Shown here one piece after another: positions 8,260 through 15,611 of a stretch of 64,000 bases of DNA. The translations under genes and the position numbers were made by a program. The stretch covers positions 62,001 to 126,000 of the forward strand of contig CALOBC010000035.1 of NCBI GenBank assembly GCA_942491145.1. Direction: 5' to 3'. Every line of letters begins with the position of its first letter. The first letter of the stretch is position 1. The notes below the pieces were generated by a model, which did not search any database, was not told where the DNA came from, and saw nothing but the letters and a program-made list of their open reading frames with translations. Origin of the DNA: CAXQUZ01 sp942491145 (GTDB lineage Bacteria > Myxococcota_A > UBA796 > UBA2385).

Positions 8260-10020
8260 ATGATAGCTTGGCTGTGGCGCGGCCTGACCCGCGGGATGTG
8301 GTTTGGAGTCGCGCTGGGACTCGCGACATCCGTCGCATTGTGGTTCACAACCAAGCTTCCCGAAGGGGTCTTCCTGTGGCTGCGCTGCGGCTTGTTTGTG
8401 GCCACGATGTGGATGCTGCGAGGTGAGGCCGGTCGGCTCGCACGAGAGATCGGTTGGATCAACCGGCACTTGGCGAGCACGGGCGCACCGACCATTCGCC
8501 GTCCCGAAGTCTGGTTGTACCGCCTCCCCGCCTGGCTCCCTCTCCTCCTTGCAATCACAGTGGGAATCGGAGGCAGCTCGGACAGCGTGCATCGCGCCCT
8601 GCTCCGGGATCCAGGCGTGGCGCTCGTGGTGCTGATGTGGTTGGCCGTGCTTTGGGCACTCACCATCGCAACGGTCATTGAGTTGATCCTGGGCTCGGTC
8701 ACCCGCGCGAGGGCCATTGTCGCGATTCGAGTTGCAGCCCCCGGGGTCAAGATACCGGTCAGTCGGGCGATGCCTGCCTGGGTTGGGTTGTGGGCGGTGC
8801 CATGGCTCATGTTGAGCTTCTTCGGCTTTCCCGAGCTGAGGATCGCGTCCACGGCATTGGACATCGCGCTTCAGCTCGCGGCGTCGGAGCCCGCAGAGTT
8901 TCTGGTCGAGCTCGGGCCAGATGACAACATCGGAGAACTGAACGGGGTTCTTCGCGGCCACGGGGCCACAGCACGCCAGGCATTCCCGGGGCAGGGCGGC
9001 GCGCTCGGCAACACTTGGCTGGTGGCGGCTCCCGCGCCGAAGGCCGCTTCGCTGTTCCTCGCTCTGGCCGGTGACGCTGAGAATGTCGATGCAGTCGAGG
9101 CGAACGGGCATCTCCAGGCGCTCCCGGGTGCGAGCCGGGCGGGTTGTATGGAGCGGGGCGCGTCGCTGCCCACCAACGACCCCGCGCGCGGAACCCAACA
9201 CGGCCTGGCGACAGTCGGCGGGGCGGATGCACTCCGGTTGCTGGCTGGCAAGAGCAGCCGAGCCCGCAGGCCCGGCGTTGTCGCAATGCTCGACTCGGGC
9301 GTAAACGGAACGCATGAGGACCTCCGGGGTGTCGTCAGCGGCGACCTGCAGGACCACCGAGACCACGGCACGGGGGTCGCCTCTGTCGCAGCAGCCGTCA
9401 CCAACAACCGCCTTGGCCTCGCCAGCTTCAACATCGAGGGCGCACTGGTTCGGGTCAGGAGCTACGACACCTTCGCGGCCCAGGCCACCGCCAAGGATGT
9501 TGCGGAGGACATCCTTGGCGCAGTGAAGGCCGAAGCCGACGTGATAAACTTGTCCTTTGTGTTTCCCGGAACCGCGCCCCGGGTGGTGCAGCTCGCTGCA
9601 GACCACGCGCTCGACGCGGGGGTGATCCTGGTGGCCGCCGCGGGCAACTGGGGTGGTGGTGGAAGCAGCGGGGATCACTGGCCCGCGAACCTCCCTGGCA
9701 TGATTGTTGTGGGAGCGGCGGACGCCGACATGAAACCCAGCTCTTGGGCCACGCTTGCTATCGGAGACCGTGCAATCCTCGCGCCCGGCGAGGACGTCTG
9801 TGTGGCGAGCTCCAGTGGTGGCTACATCCAAGTCAGCGGGTCATCCTATGCGGCACCGATGGTGAGTGGGTTGTTGGCCGCAGCACGCTCAGCTTGCCCG
9901 AGGCTGGGCGCCAAGGATGCAGCCCGATTGCTCCGAGCGTCCGCAAGCTATGGAGTGGTCGACGCACCCGCCTTCCTGCGCAGACTCAACGACGATGGAA
10001 GTGGGCTCTGCCGGGAGTAG
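8260..10020 (+). CDS. Membrane-anchored subtilisin-like (S8) serine protease
   Basis: 586 aa from the ATG at 8260; a TTG at 8209 is a less likely start. The N-terminal 190 residues carry about five hydrophobic segments. A linker follows that resembles a subtilase propeptide fold (AEFLVELGPDDNIGELNGVL onward). The catalytic domain has Asp345 (VAMLDSGVNG), His369 (DHGTGVASVA), an oxyanion Asn in AAAGNWG and Ser529 (SGSSYAAPMVSG). The triad is complete and should be active. Most S8 proteases are secreted with one signal peptide, so the polytopic N-terminus is unusual and suggests a membrane-tethered regulatory protease. The divergent operon at 6958-8150 and the enzyme operon at 10364 are its neighbours. 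Confidence 0.88.
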   Translation: MIAWLWRGLTRGMWFGVALGLATSVALWFTTKLPEGVFLWLRCGLFVATMWMLRGEAGRLAREIGWINRHLASTGAPTIRRPEVWLYRLPAWLPLLLAITVGIGGSSDSVHRALLRDPGVALVVLMWLAVLWALTIATVIELILGSVTRARAIVAIRVAAPGVKIPVSRAMPAWVGLWAVPWLMLSFFGFPELRIASTALDIALQLAASEPAEFLVELGPDDNIGELNGVLRGHGATARQAFPGQGGALGNTWLVAAPAPKAASLFLALAGDAENVDAVEANGHLQALPGASRAGCMERGASLPTNDPARGTQHGLATVGGADALRLLAGKSSRARRPGVVAMLDSGVNGTHEDLRGVVSGDLQDHRDHGTGVASVAAAVTNNRLGLASFNIEGALVRVRSYDTFAAQATAKDVAEDILGAVKAEADVINLSFVFPGTAPRVVQLAADHALDAGVILVAAAGNWGGGGSSGDHWPANLPGMIVVGAADADMKPSSWATLAIGDRAILAPGEDVCVASSSGGYIQVSGSSYAAPMVSGLLAAARSACPRLGAKDAARLLRASASYGVVDAPAFLRRLNDDGSGLCRE

Positions 10021-10363
10021 TTGTGGTGCGTGTATTTAATTCGTGGTGTGAGTCCATGCGACTGTAGCCATGGGGCAGGCGCAACGGTCCGGCACACTGC
10101 ACCTTGGCGATGGCCGTGAGCTCCTTCGACTTGTCGGCAAGTCCCCTGAAAGCCCAGCCCACACACCTCCGGACTGCAAGCGGCGACGAAGCTCACGCGA
10201 CGGCCCAATGTCCGGACGGTGTCTCCCCATGACGCGCGGCAAGCACGCCACGACCTGACAGGCGACCGCGCAGCCAGATCCAAGGCCCATCCGGACAGCG
10301 GCTGTTCTGGGAAACTCAAGCCCCGGGGTCTCTGGACGGGTTCCTCTGGGAGTGGAGGTACAC
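10021..10363. other. Gene-free interval before DUF2325/radical SAM operon
   Basis: 343 bases. It begins with an AT-richer stretch (GTGTATTTAATTC near 10030) that could hold a promoter element or the end of the protease transcript. The open frames here have no recognisable protein. A GGAGGT ribosome site at its right end serves the gene at 10364. Confidence 0.5.
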
Positions 10364-10672
10364 ATGCCAGAACACTTCACTGTCGCGCTTGTTGGCGGAG
10401 ATGGACGAGCCCGCGGAGCCGTCCCCGTCAACCTCGATCTCCGGTGGTACGGGTCTCGCCGATACTGCGGAAACGGGTCCATTCGAAGCGCTCTCGCCGC
10501 CATTCGGGGTGGAACCGTCGACGGCGTCATCCTGCGGGTCCGTTGGATGGGACACCCTGCCTTCCACGCGCTCCAACGAGCGGCCCGGAAATCAAGCATC
10601 CCCTGTCGGATCGTTCCCGGTGGCGAGTCCTCCGCTGTTCGTGCCGCACAGGCACTCGCAGGGGGCCTGTGA
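10364..10672 (+). CDS. Small DUF2325-like protein
   Basis: 102 aa from an ATG 9 bases after GGAGGT. The pattern VALVGGD at the N-terminus, a central GRR/GSRRY segment, then DGVILRVRWMGHPAFHALQR and IPCRIVPGG fits the compact Rossmann-like DUF2325 family as I remember it. These small proteins are of unknown function and often sit beside other genes of accessory systems. The stop codon shares one base with the start of the radical SAM gene (TGATG), showing translational coupling. It has no signal peptide and is presumably cytoplasmic. Confidence 0.72.
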   Translation: MPEHFTVALVGGDGRARGAVPVNLDLRWYGSRRYCGNGSIRSALAAIRGGTVDGVILRVRWMGHPAFHALQRAARKSSIPCRIVPGGESSAVRAAQALAGGL

Positions 10673-11913
10673 TGCGAGTCGTGCTTGTTTCGCTGGACTG
10701 GTTCCGCGCCAAGGACCCCCGTGTGTCCTTGGGCCACGCATCGCTGCTGGCGCGCCTCGACCTGGTGGATGGCGTTGATGTTGTGTCTCTGTGTCGCGCC
10801 GTGAACGTGCAGAGCTTCGACCGAAACGAGGTTCTTGCCGCGATGCTCGAGGCCACCTCCGGCGGCGACACCCATCTGGCCATCGGGGTCTACGTCTGGA
10901 ACGATGCCGCAGTCAAGTGGTTGCTCACCCGACTGCGCCAGCATGGCTACACCGGACGCATCATCCTGGGTGGTCCACAGATCAGCTACGCCCCGGCAGG
11001 TATTGCCGACGCCTACCCAGAGGCCGATGTCCTGGTCCGTGGCTACGGCGAAGACGCCTTGGTCCACGTGCTCCTCAGCCGCCAGCCCACGAGCACTCCC
11101 GGTGTGGTGTGGCGTGGTCATGCCGATCTTGCCCGCACTGCACAGGTCGATCTCGAAGGACTGCCATCCCCCATTCTGAAGGGCAGCGTTCCTGTCCAAC
11201 ACTTCATGCGCTGGGAGACCCAGCGAGGCTGCATCTACGCATGCTCCTTTTGCCAGCACCGAGAGGCAGGCGCGCGCCTGAAGCGGCGGACCCTCGCACC
11301 GGGCCGGGTTGCCAGCGAGATTGACGCCTTGGTTGAGGGGGGCGTGCGCGACATCGCCGTGCTCGACCCCATCTTCAACACCAACCCAGATGCCGTGGCC
11401 ATTCTGCACCGGTTCGCCGAGCTTGGATACGATGGTCGTCTGTCGCTGCAGGCACGCTTCGAGCTTCTGAACGATGCCTTTCTCGACGCATGTGAGGGCC
11501 TGGACGTCCGGCTTGAGTTCGGTCTGCAGACCGTGCACCGGTCCGAGATGAAGGCTGTCCAACGCATCAACAACTTGCGAAAGGTTGAGGACGCCATCGC
11601 AGGTCTCCTCCTTCGAGGCATTCCCTTCGAGGTCTCTGTCATCTATGGGCTGCCGACCCAGACCCTGGACTCATTCCAAGACACGGTGCGTTGGTGCAGC
11701 ACCCGTGGTGTGCCGGTCATTCGGGCATTTCCGCTGATGCTCCTCCGCGGCACGGGCCTCGATCGAGATCGGGACCGGTGGGGGCTGGTCGAGAGCGCCG
11801 ACACCATTCCGGTTGTCATCGAGAGCCACAGCTTCACACGGGCCGACTGGGAACAGATGCGGCTGATCGCTGACGAACTCAGCACGGTCAACCAGCAGCG
11901 GGGTGCGGCATGA
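10672..11913 (+). CDS. B12-binding-type radical SAM enzyme
   Basis: 413 aa. The N-terminal 140 residues form a cobalamin-binding-like Rossmann domain (RIILGGPQISYAP), without the classical DxHxxG motif that I can see. The radical SAM core follows with the 4Fe-4S ligands Cys187, Cys191 and Cys194 in RGCIYACSFCQH, and TIM-barrel strands including LEFGLQT and EVSVIYGLPTQT. Members of this group methylate or rearrange unactivated carbons in cofactors, antibiotics and lipids; the substrate here is unknown. It is the central gene of a three-gene overlapping operon with a DUF2325-like protein and a nucleotide-kinase-like protein, so a nucleotide or nucleic-acid-derived substrate is a fair inference. 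Confidence 0.88.
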   Translation: MRVVLVSLDWFRAKDPRVSLGHASLLARLDLVDGVDVVSLCRAVNVQSFDRNEVLAAMLEATSGGDTHLAIGVYVWNDAAVKWLLTRLRQHGYTGRIILGGPQISYAPAGIADAYPEADVLVRGYGEDALVHVLLSRQPTSTPGVVWRGHADLARTAQVDLEGLPSPILKGSVPVQHFMRWETQRGCIYACSFCQHREAGARLKRRTLAPGRVASEIDALVEGGVRDIAVLDPIFNTNPDAVAILHRFAELGYDGRLSLQARFELLNDAFLDACEGLDVRLEFGLQTVHRSEMKAVQRINNLRKVEDAIAGLLLRGIPFEVSVIYGLPTQTLDSFQDTVRWCSTRGVPVIRAFPLMLLRGTGLDRDRDRWGLVESADTIPVVIESHSFTRADWEQMRLIADELSTVNQQRGAA

Positions 11914-12497
11914 AGCCGGCGTTCATCGTTCTCGAAGCGCTGGACGGCGTGGGCAAGACCACCCTTGCGGAGGCACTGGCGGCCCGTCTCGGTGGAGTGG
12001 CCATGAACACACCCGGCGACGCCTTGCGTGTGGCCTCCAGCACCATCTTGGACGGCCTGGGAGAAGATCAGGACGCCCGCTGTTTGTTCTACGCAAGCTC
12101 CGTGGTCGCCCGCGGTCGGGAAGCCGAGGCCCTCGTCCGGGACGGCGCCACCGTGGTGATGGACCGCTACTGGCTGTCAACCATCAGCTACGCACGGGCC
12201 CGAGGTGTCAGAGCAGCCCTCCGTCAGGTCGAGGCGCTGGTGCCAGTGCCAGACATCACGGTGCTGCTCACCCTCGACGAACAGGAACGCCAACGTCGCA
12301 TGCATGAGCGCGGCTACACCCTGGCAGACCGCGAGACCTTGAACCCTCGGTTCCGTGACACGGTGCTGCAGGAGATGATGCGGACGGACCGCCCATCCCG
12401 GATGCGCCCGGTCGCCGTGGACGTGACGGGAGCGGGCGTCGATGTATGCCTGGACCGAGTGATGGCGGCGCTATGTCGGATCGAGAACGCGTGGTGA
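11910..12497 (+). CDS. Thymidylate-kinase-like P-loop kinase
   Basis: 195 aa. P-loop LDGVGKTT at 11-18, Asp85-Arg86 in VVMDRYWLSTISYA (the dTMP kinase DRY motif), and an Arg-rich lid-like stretch (DEQERQRRMHERG). Length and motif order fit the thymidylate kinase family. The canonical EG(L)DGAGKTT is slightly altered (EALDGVGKTT), and the sequence is embedded in an accessory operon with a four-base ATGA overlap to the radical SAM gene, so this is probably a specialised nucleotide kinase rather than the housekeeping Tmk. It likely phosphorylates a modified nucleotide in the same pathway. Confidence 0.85.
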   Translation: MKPAFIVLEALDGVGKTTLAEALAARLGGVAMNTPGDALRVASSTILDGLGEDQDARCLFYASSVVARGREAEALVRDGATVVMDRYWLSTISYARARGVRAALRQVEALVPVPDITVLLTLDEQERQRRMHERGYTLADRETLNPRFRDTVLQEMMRTDRPSRMRPVAVDVTGAGVDVCLDRVMAALCRIENAW

Positions 12498-12529
12498 CGG
12501 CCGCTTCTGGACTGTCCAACCCAACACCC

Positions 12530-13414
12530 TCACTCCACCCACACCTCAAACGGCACCCCACGGCGCGCCACCCGTCCCAGCGACACCGGACCCAACTCAT
12601 GCACCTCCCGTCTCGACACTGCCAGCCAGTACCGCCCGTCCGCCAGCGGGGTGTCCACCGTCACCGTGTCCGCCGGCGACGCTGACCACGTCGACCACGC
12701 CATTGCGTAGTCGGGGACCGACCCAATCCACACGCCGTGGCCCACCGTCTCGCCGCCCGTGTGCTCTTGGGTCGGCGCCACGTCCATGTGCACGGTGGGC
12801 ATCGCGGTCCTCACGATCGCCCCGCTCTTGGGCATCGTCACCGTCGGTACCTCAGAAGTCGAGTCTTCGCAGAGCACCGTCCACAGGGCATCTTCGCCCG
12901 TGGGCGACACCAACGTGAGCGAGTAGAGCCCCGGCGGGGCGGGCGCCGGCGTGTCGGGCAGCTCCAGCTCCACGAAGGTCGCGCCCTCTTCTGGCGTGAC
13001 GGTCCAGGTTGCAGTCCGGCGGTCGGCCTCGAGGCCCGGGCCCGTCACCCGAAGGTCGTCGAGACGGTCTTCGGAGTCGACCAAGGCGGACACCACGAGC
13101 CTGTACCGGTGGCCATCGGGGCCGACACGGTGCACATGGTCCAGGGACAGGCGGCGCACCCCCGGGGGCAGCACTTGGTCAGTGGGGAGCGTCGGATGCT
13201 CCTGAAAGGCCGTGTGGAGCAGGCTCACGGCGTTGTGGACCACATCGGGGGTGGGGTCGACCGCGAGGGTGTCGTGGACCGCCGCCGTGAGGGCATCCAG
13301 GTCCCCCTCAATCCAAGCCGCGTGGGCATCGTGAAGGGCGGCGGGCACGCCATCGGGAGGTGGGGGCGCAGTGCTGCACGCGACGGCGAGCAGGCTGATG
13401 GGCAAAGCACGCAT
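12530..13414 (-). CDS. Exported lipoprotein downstream of a two-component system
   Basis: 294 aa with a short signal peptide and lipobox ending in LLAVAC, so Cys13 should be lipidated. A GAGG site precedes the ATG. An N-terminal helical part (DAHAAWIEGDLDAL) is followed by beta-rich sequence with repeated Thr/Val strands and Pro-rich loops. I do not recognise the family. It follows the response regulator gene by about 80 bases on the same strand and may be the third gene of that operon; it could be an accessory to the sensor or a target of the regulator. Confidence 0.75.
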   Translation of the reverse strand: MRALPISLLAVACSTAPPPPDGVPAALHDAHAAWIEGDLDALTAAVHDTLAVDPTPDVVHNAVSLLHTAFQEHPTLPTDQVLPPGVRRLSLDHVHRVGPDGHRYRLVVSALVDSEDRLDDLRVTGPGLEADRRTATWTVTPEEGATFVELELPDTPAPAPPGLYSLTLVSPTGEDALWTVLCEDSTSEVPTVTMPKSGAIVRTAMPTVHMDVAPTQEHTGGETVGHGVWIGSVPDYAMAWSTWSASPADTVTVDTPLADGRYWLAVSRREVHELGPVSLGRVARRGVPFEVWVE

Positions 13415-13494
13415 GGGTTGTTCCTCGGTGAGTGGGGTGCAGGCAAGGTCACCGGGCGCTGTGTGAGGTGCGTGAGGGGGGCGTGCGGATGGGG

Positions 13495-14142
13495 TCAGGG
13501 TCGAAAGCGGTAGCCCACACCGCGGACCGTCTCAATGACGTCGTCATCGAACTTCTGGCGGAGCTGGCGCACATGGGTGTCCACCGTTCGGCTGGCCACG
13601 TGGGGCGCGTAGCCCCAGACGGCGGTGAGCAGCTCTTCGCGACCAAACACCTGGTGGGGGTGGGCCAGCCCGAAGCGGAGCAGCGTGTACTCCATGCGGG
13701 TCAGCTCGACGACAGTGCCCTGATACCGGACGGTTCTGGACTGTTCATCGATGGCAAATGCGCCGATCTGCGTGGTCGTGGATGGGCCGTGGCTGCGCAG
13801 GCGGGCGCGGATGCGGGCCACCAGCTCCGCCGGCTCGAAGGGCTTCACGATGTAGTCGTCGGCGCCGAGCTCCAGCCCCACCACCCGATCGACAAGCTCG
13901 GCCCGGGCCGACACCAGCAGCACCGGCACCCCCACGCCGGACGCCCGCCACCGGCGCAACAAGTCCACCCCTGGCTCGTCGGGCAAGCGCCAGTCGAGCA
14001 GCACCAGATCGGCTGCAGCCACGTGCTTCTCGGCATCGGCGGCACAGGTCACGTGGTCCACCGTGTAGCCCTCGTGCTCCAGCCGGGCGACCAGCGGTCG
14101 AGCCAGGGTGGAGTCGTCCTCCACCAGCAAGATGTGGGTCAT
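13495..14142 (-). CDS. OmpR-family response regulator
   Basis: 215 aa from the ATG at 14142. Receiver domain with acidic pair VEDD at 7-10, phospho-acceptor Asp50 (LVLLDWRLP) and Lys in VKPF, then a winged-helix DNA-binding domain ending in VETVRGVGYRFRP-like sequence typical of OmpR/PhoB. The start overlaps the kinase stop by four bases (ATGA), so kinase and regulator are translationally coupled. The regulated genes are unknown; the lipoprotein at 12530 is the obvious local candidate. Confidence 0.92.
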   Translation of the reverse strand: MTHILLVEDDSTLARPLVARLEHEGYTVDHVTCAADAEKHVAAADLVLLDWRLPDEPGVDLLRRWRASGVGVPVLLVSARAELVDRVVGLELGADDYIVKPFEPAELVARIRARLRSHGPSTTTQIGAFAIDEQSRTVRYQGTVVELTRMEYTLLRFGLAHPHQVFGREELLTAVWGYAPHVASRTVDTHVRQLRQKFDDDVIETVRGVGYRFRP

Positions 14143-15470
14143 GGCAAGTGGTCCAGGTGGAGGGTGAAGCGGGTGGGGCGGTGGCGCAGGGTGAGCCGCC
14201 CACCGAGCATCTGGGCGATGCGTTGGGTGAGGGCCAGCCCCAGTCCGAGGCCCGCGCTGTGGGTGCCGCGCTCGAACGGCCGGCACAGTGCGTCGAGCGA
14301 GCTGTCCAGTGTGCCGGCGTCTTCGACACAGATGGTCGCGCCGGTAGAATTGGCCGCAATGTGCACCACCACCGGCGCCTCACCGTGGGCGTGGGCGTTG
14401 GCCACCAAGTTCCCCAGGGCCACTGTGAGCCAGGCCGGGTCGGTGTGGAGGGTGGCGTCGCCATGCACCGTGACGTCGGCATCGTCGAGCAAGGACGCGA
14501 CGGCAACGGACGCTGGCTGCACGGGTGCGCCCCCTTGGTCTACCGTCAGGAAGGTGGCCGTGGCGTCGAGGGTCCGTCGGAGACGCTGGTTCGCGGAAAC
14601 GAGCCCCAGGAAGGCGTCTTGGCCATCATTTGGCAGGGCGTCGAAGTGCTGGCGCACCCGGTCGAGCTCCAGCCCAATGGCGGTGGCCGGCGTGCGCAGC
14701 TCGTGGGTGAGGGTGCGCAGCACGAAGGTGCGGTCAATGTGGGCACGGGTGCGCTCCCGGCGGGCCTGCACGACCGAGGCCGCTCCGGTGACTGCGGTGA
14801 CCATGACCCCCAGGCCGATCATCCAAGGGGTCCAGGGTCGGGGAGCGGGGGTCAAGCAGCGGGCCGAGACCGCCTCACACCCCAGATACCGCTGCCCGTG
14901 GGCCGCGAGGCGCCGGTCGAAGGTGGCCCGAGAGATCGCGGACAGGTGGCCAGGGCGAGCCGGCAGCAACACCCACCGCTCGCCCACAATGCGCGTGTGG
15001 CCCTGCACCAAGGCCAGGCGTGTGGCGTCCGTGGTGGTGCCGAGGGGCCCACTCGGCGGGCGCTCTGACACGTGCTGGCCGTCGTCCCGCCCCGCGAGCG
15101 CTGCGTAGGACCGACCCATGGGGTGTATGAGCGGCGGGTGGTCGAAGAAGTCGTCGGGCAGGGGCGCACCGCGGACGTGGGATCGCCAGACCGCCAGCTT
15201 TCGCAGGGTGGGGTGGTCGGCACCATCGCTCTGGTCGGCCATCACCGCACGGAGGGCCTTCACCGGGAGGGTGTGGGTGTGCGGGAGCCGCGCCCGGGGG
15301 TCGAGCAGCTCACGGCGCGCGGGCAGCCAAGGCGACAGCACCACGGTGTCTTCGGCGACGGTGGCCTCGGACCACGCAACCTGGGGGGATGCGGCGGGCC
15401 ACCACCAACCGACAGTCCCGACGACCAGCGCCAGGACACCCGCGACAGCTCCGGCCCAGCTCGTGTGCAT
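14139..15470 (-). CDS. Membrane sensor histidine kinase with large periplasmic domain
   Basis: 443 aa. A first transmembrane helix at about 6-25, a roughly 185-residue periplasmic sensor, and a second helix at about 214-234. HisKA follows with His256 (LTHELRTP), then HATPase_c with an N box (GNLVANAHAHG) and GLGLGLALTQ. The sensor contains DDFFDHPPLIHPMGRSYA and a Cys pair (GCEAVSARC). From memory this recalls the DUF3404 sensor of VxrA, the Vibrio kinase that controls envelope and type VI secretion genes, but I could not check it. It forms an operon with the response regulator (four-base overlap) and probably the lipoprotein. Confidence 0.88.
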   Translation of the reverse strand: MHTSWAGAVAGVLALVVGTVGWWWPAASPQVAWSEATVAEDTVVLSPWLPARRELLDPRARLPHTHTLPVKALRAVMADQSDGADHPTLRKLAVWRSHVRGAPLPDDFFDHPPLIHPMGRSYAALAGRDDGQHVSERPPSGPLGTTTDATRLALVQGHTRIVGERWVLLPARPGHLSAISRATFDRRLAAHGQRYLGCEAVSARCLTPAPRPWTPWMIGLGVMVTAVTGAASVVQARRERTRAHIDRTFVLRTLTHELRTPATAIGLELDRVRQHFDALPNDGQDAFLGLVSANQRLRRTLDATATFLTVDQGGAPVQPASVAVASLLDDADVTVHGDATLHTDPAWLTVALGNLVANAHAHGEAPVVVHIAANSTGATICVEDAGTLDSSLDALCRPFERGTHSAGLGLGLALTQRIAQMLGGRLTLRHRPTRFTLHLDHLP

Positions 15471-15611
15471 GGCGACCGGCTATCGCGGGGGATTGTGAGC
15501 TGTGTGAGGGGACCGCGAGGTGGGGTGCCGAGCGCGGTGCCCCCCACAAACCAGCGGGACCGCGGGGTCAACCCCGCCGATCCCGCTGTTGCATGAAACC
15601 CAGTCGGGTTC

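Noticed and set aside
8254..9831. Long minus-strand frame over the subtilase gene
   Set aside because: The plus strand shows a complete catalytic triad and membrane helices; the minus frame is His/Arg/Gly-rich shadow.
10672..12497. Viperin-type antiviral pair (radical SAM plus nucleotide kinase)
   Set aside because: The enzyme has a B12-binding-like N-terminal domain and is longer than viperins, so it is not a viperin by layout; the neighbourhood is kept as a finding on its own terms.
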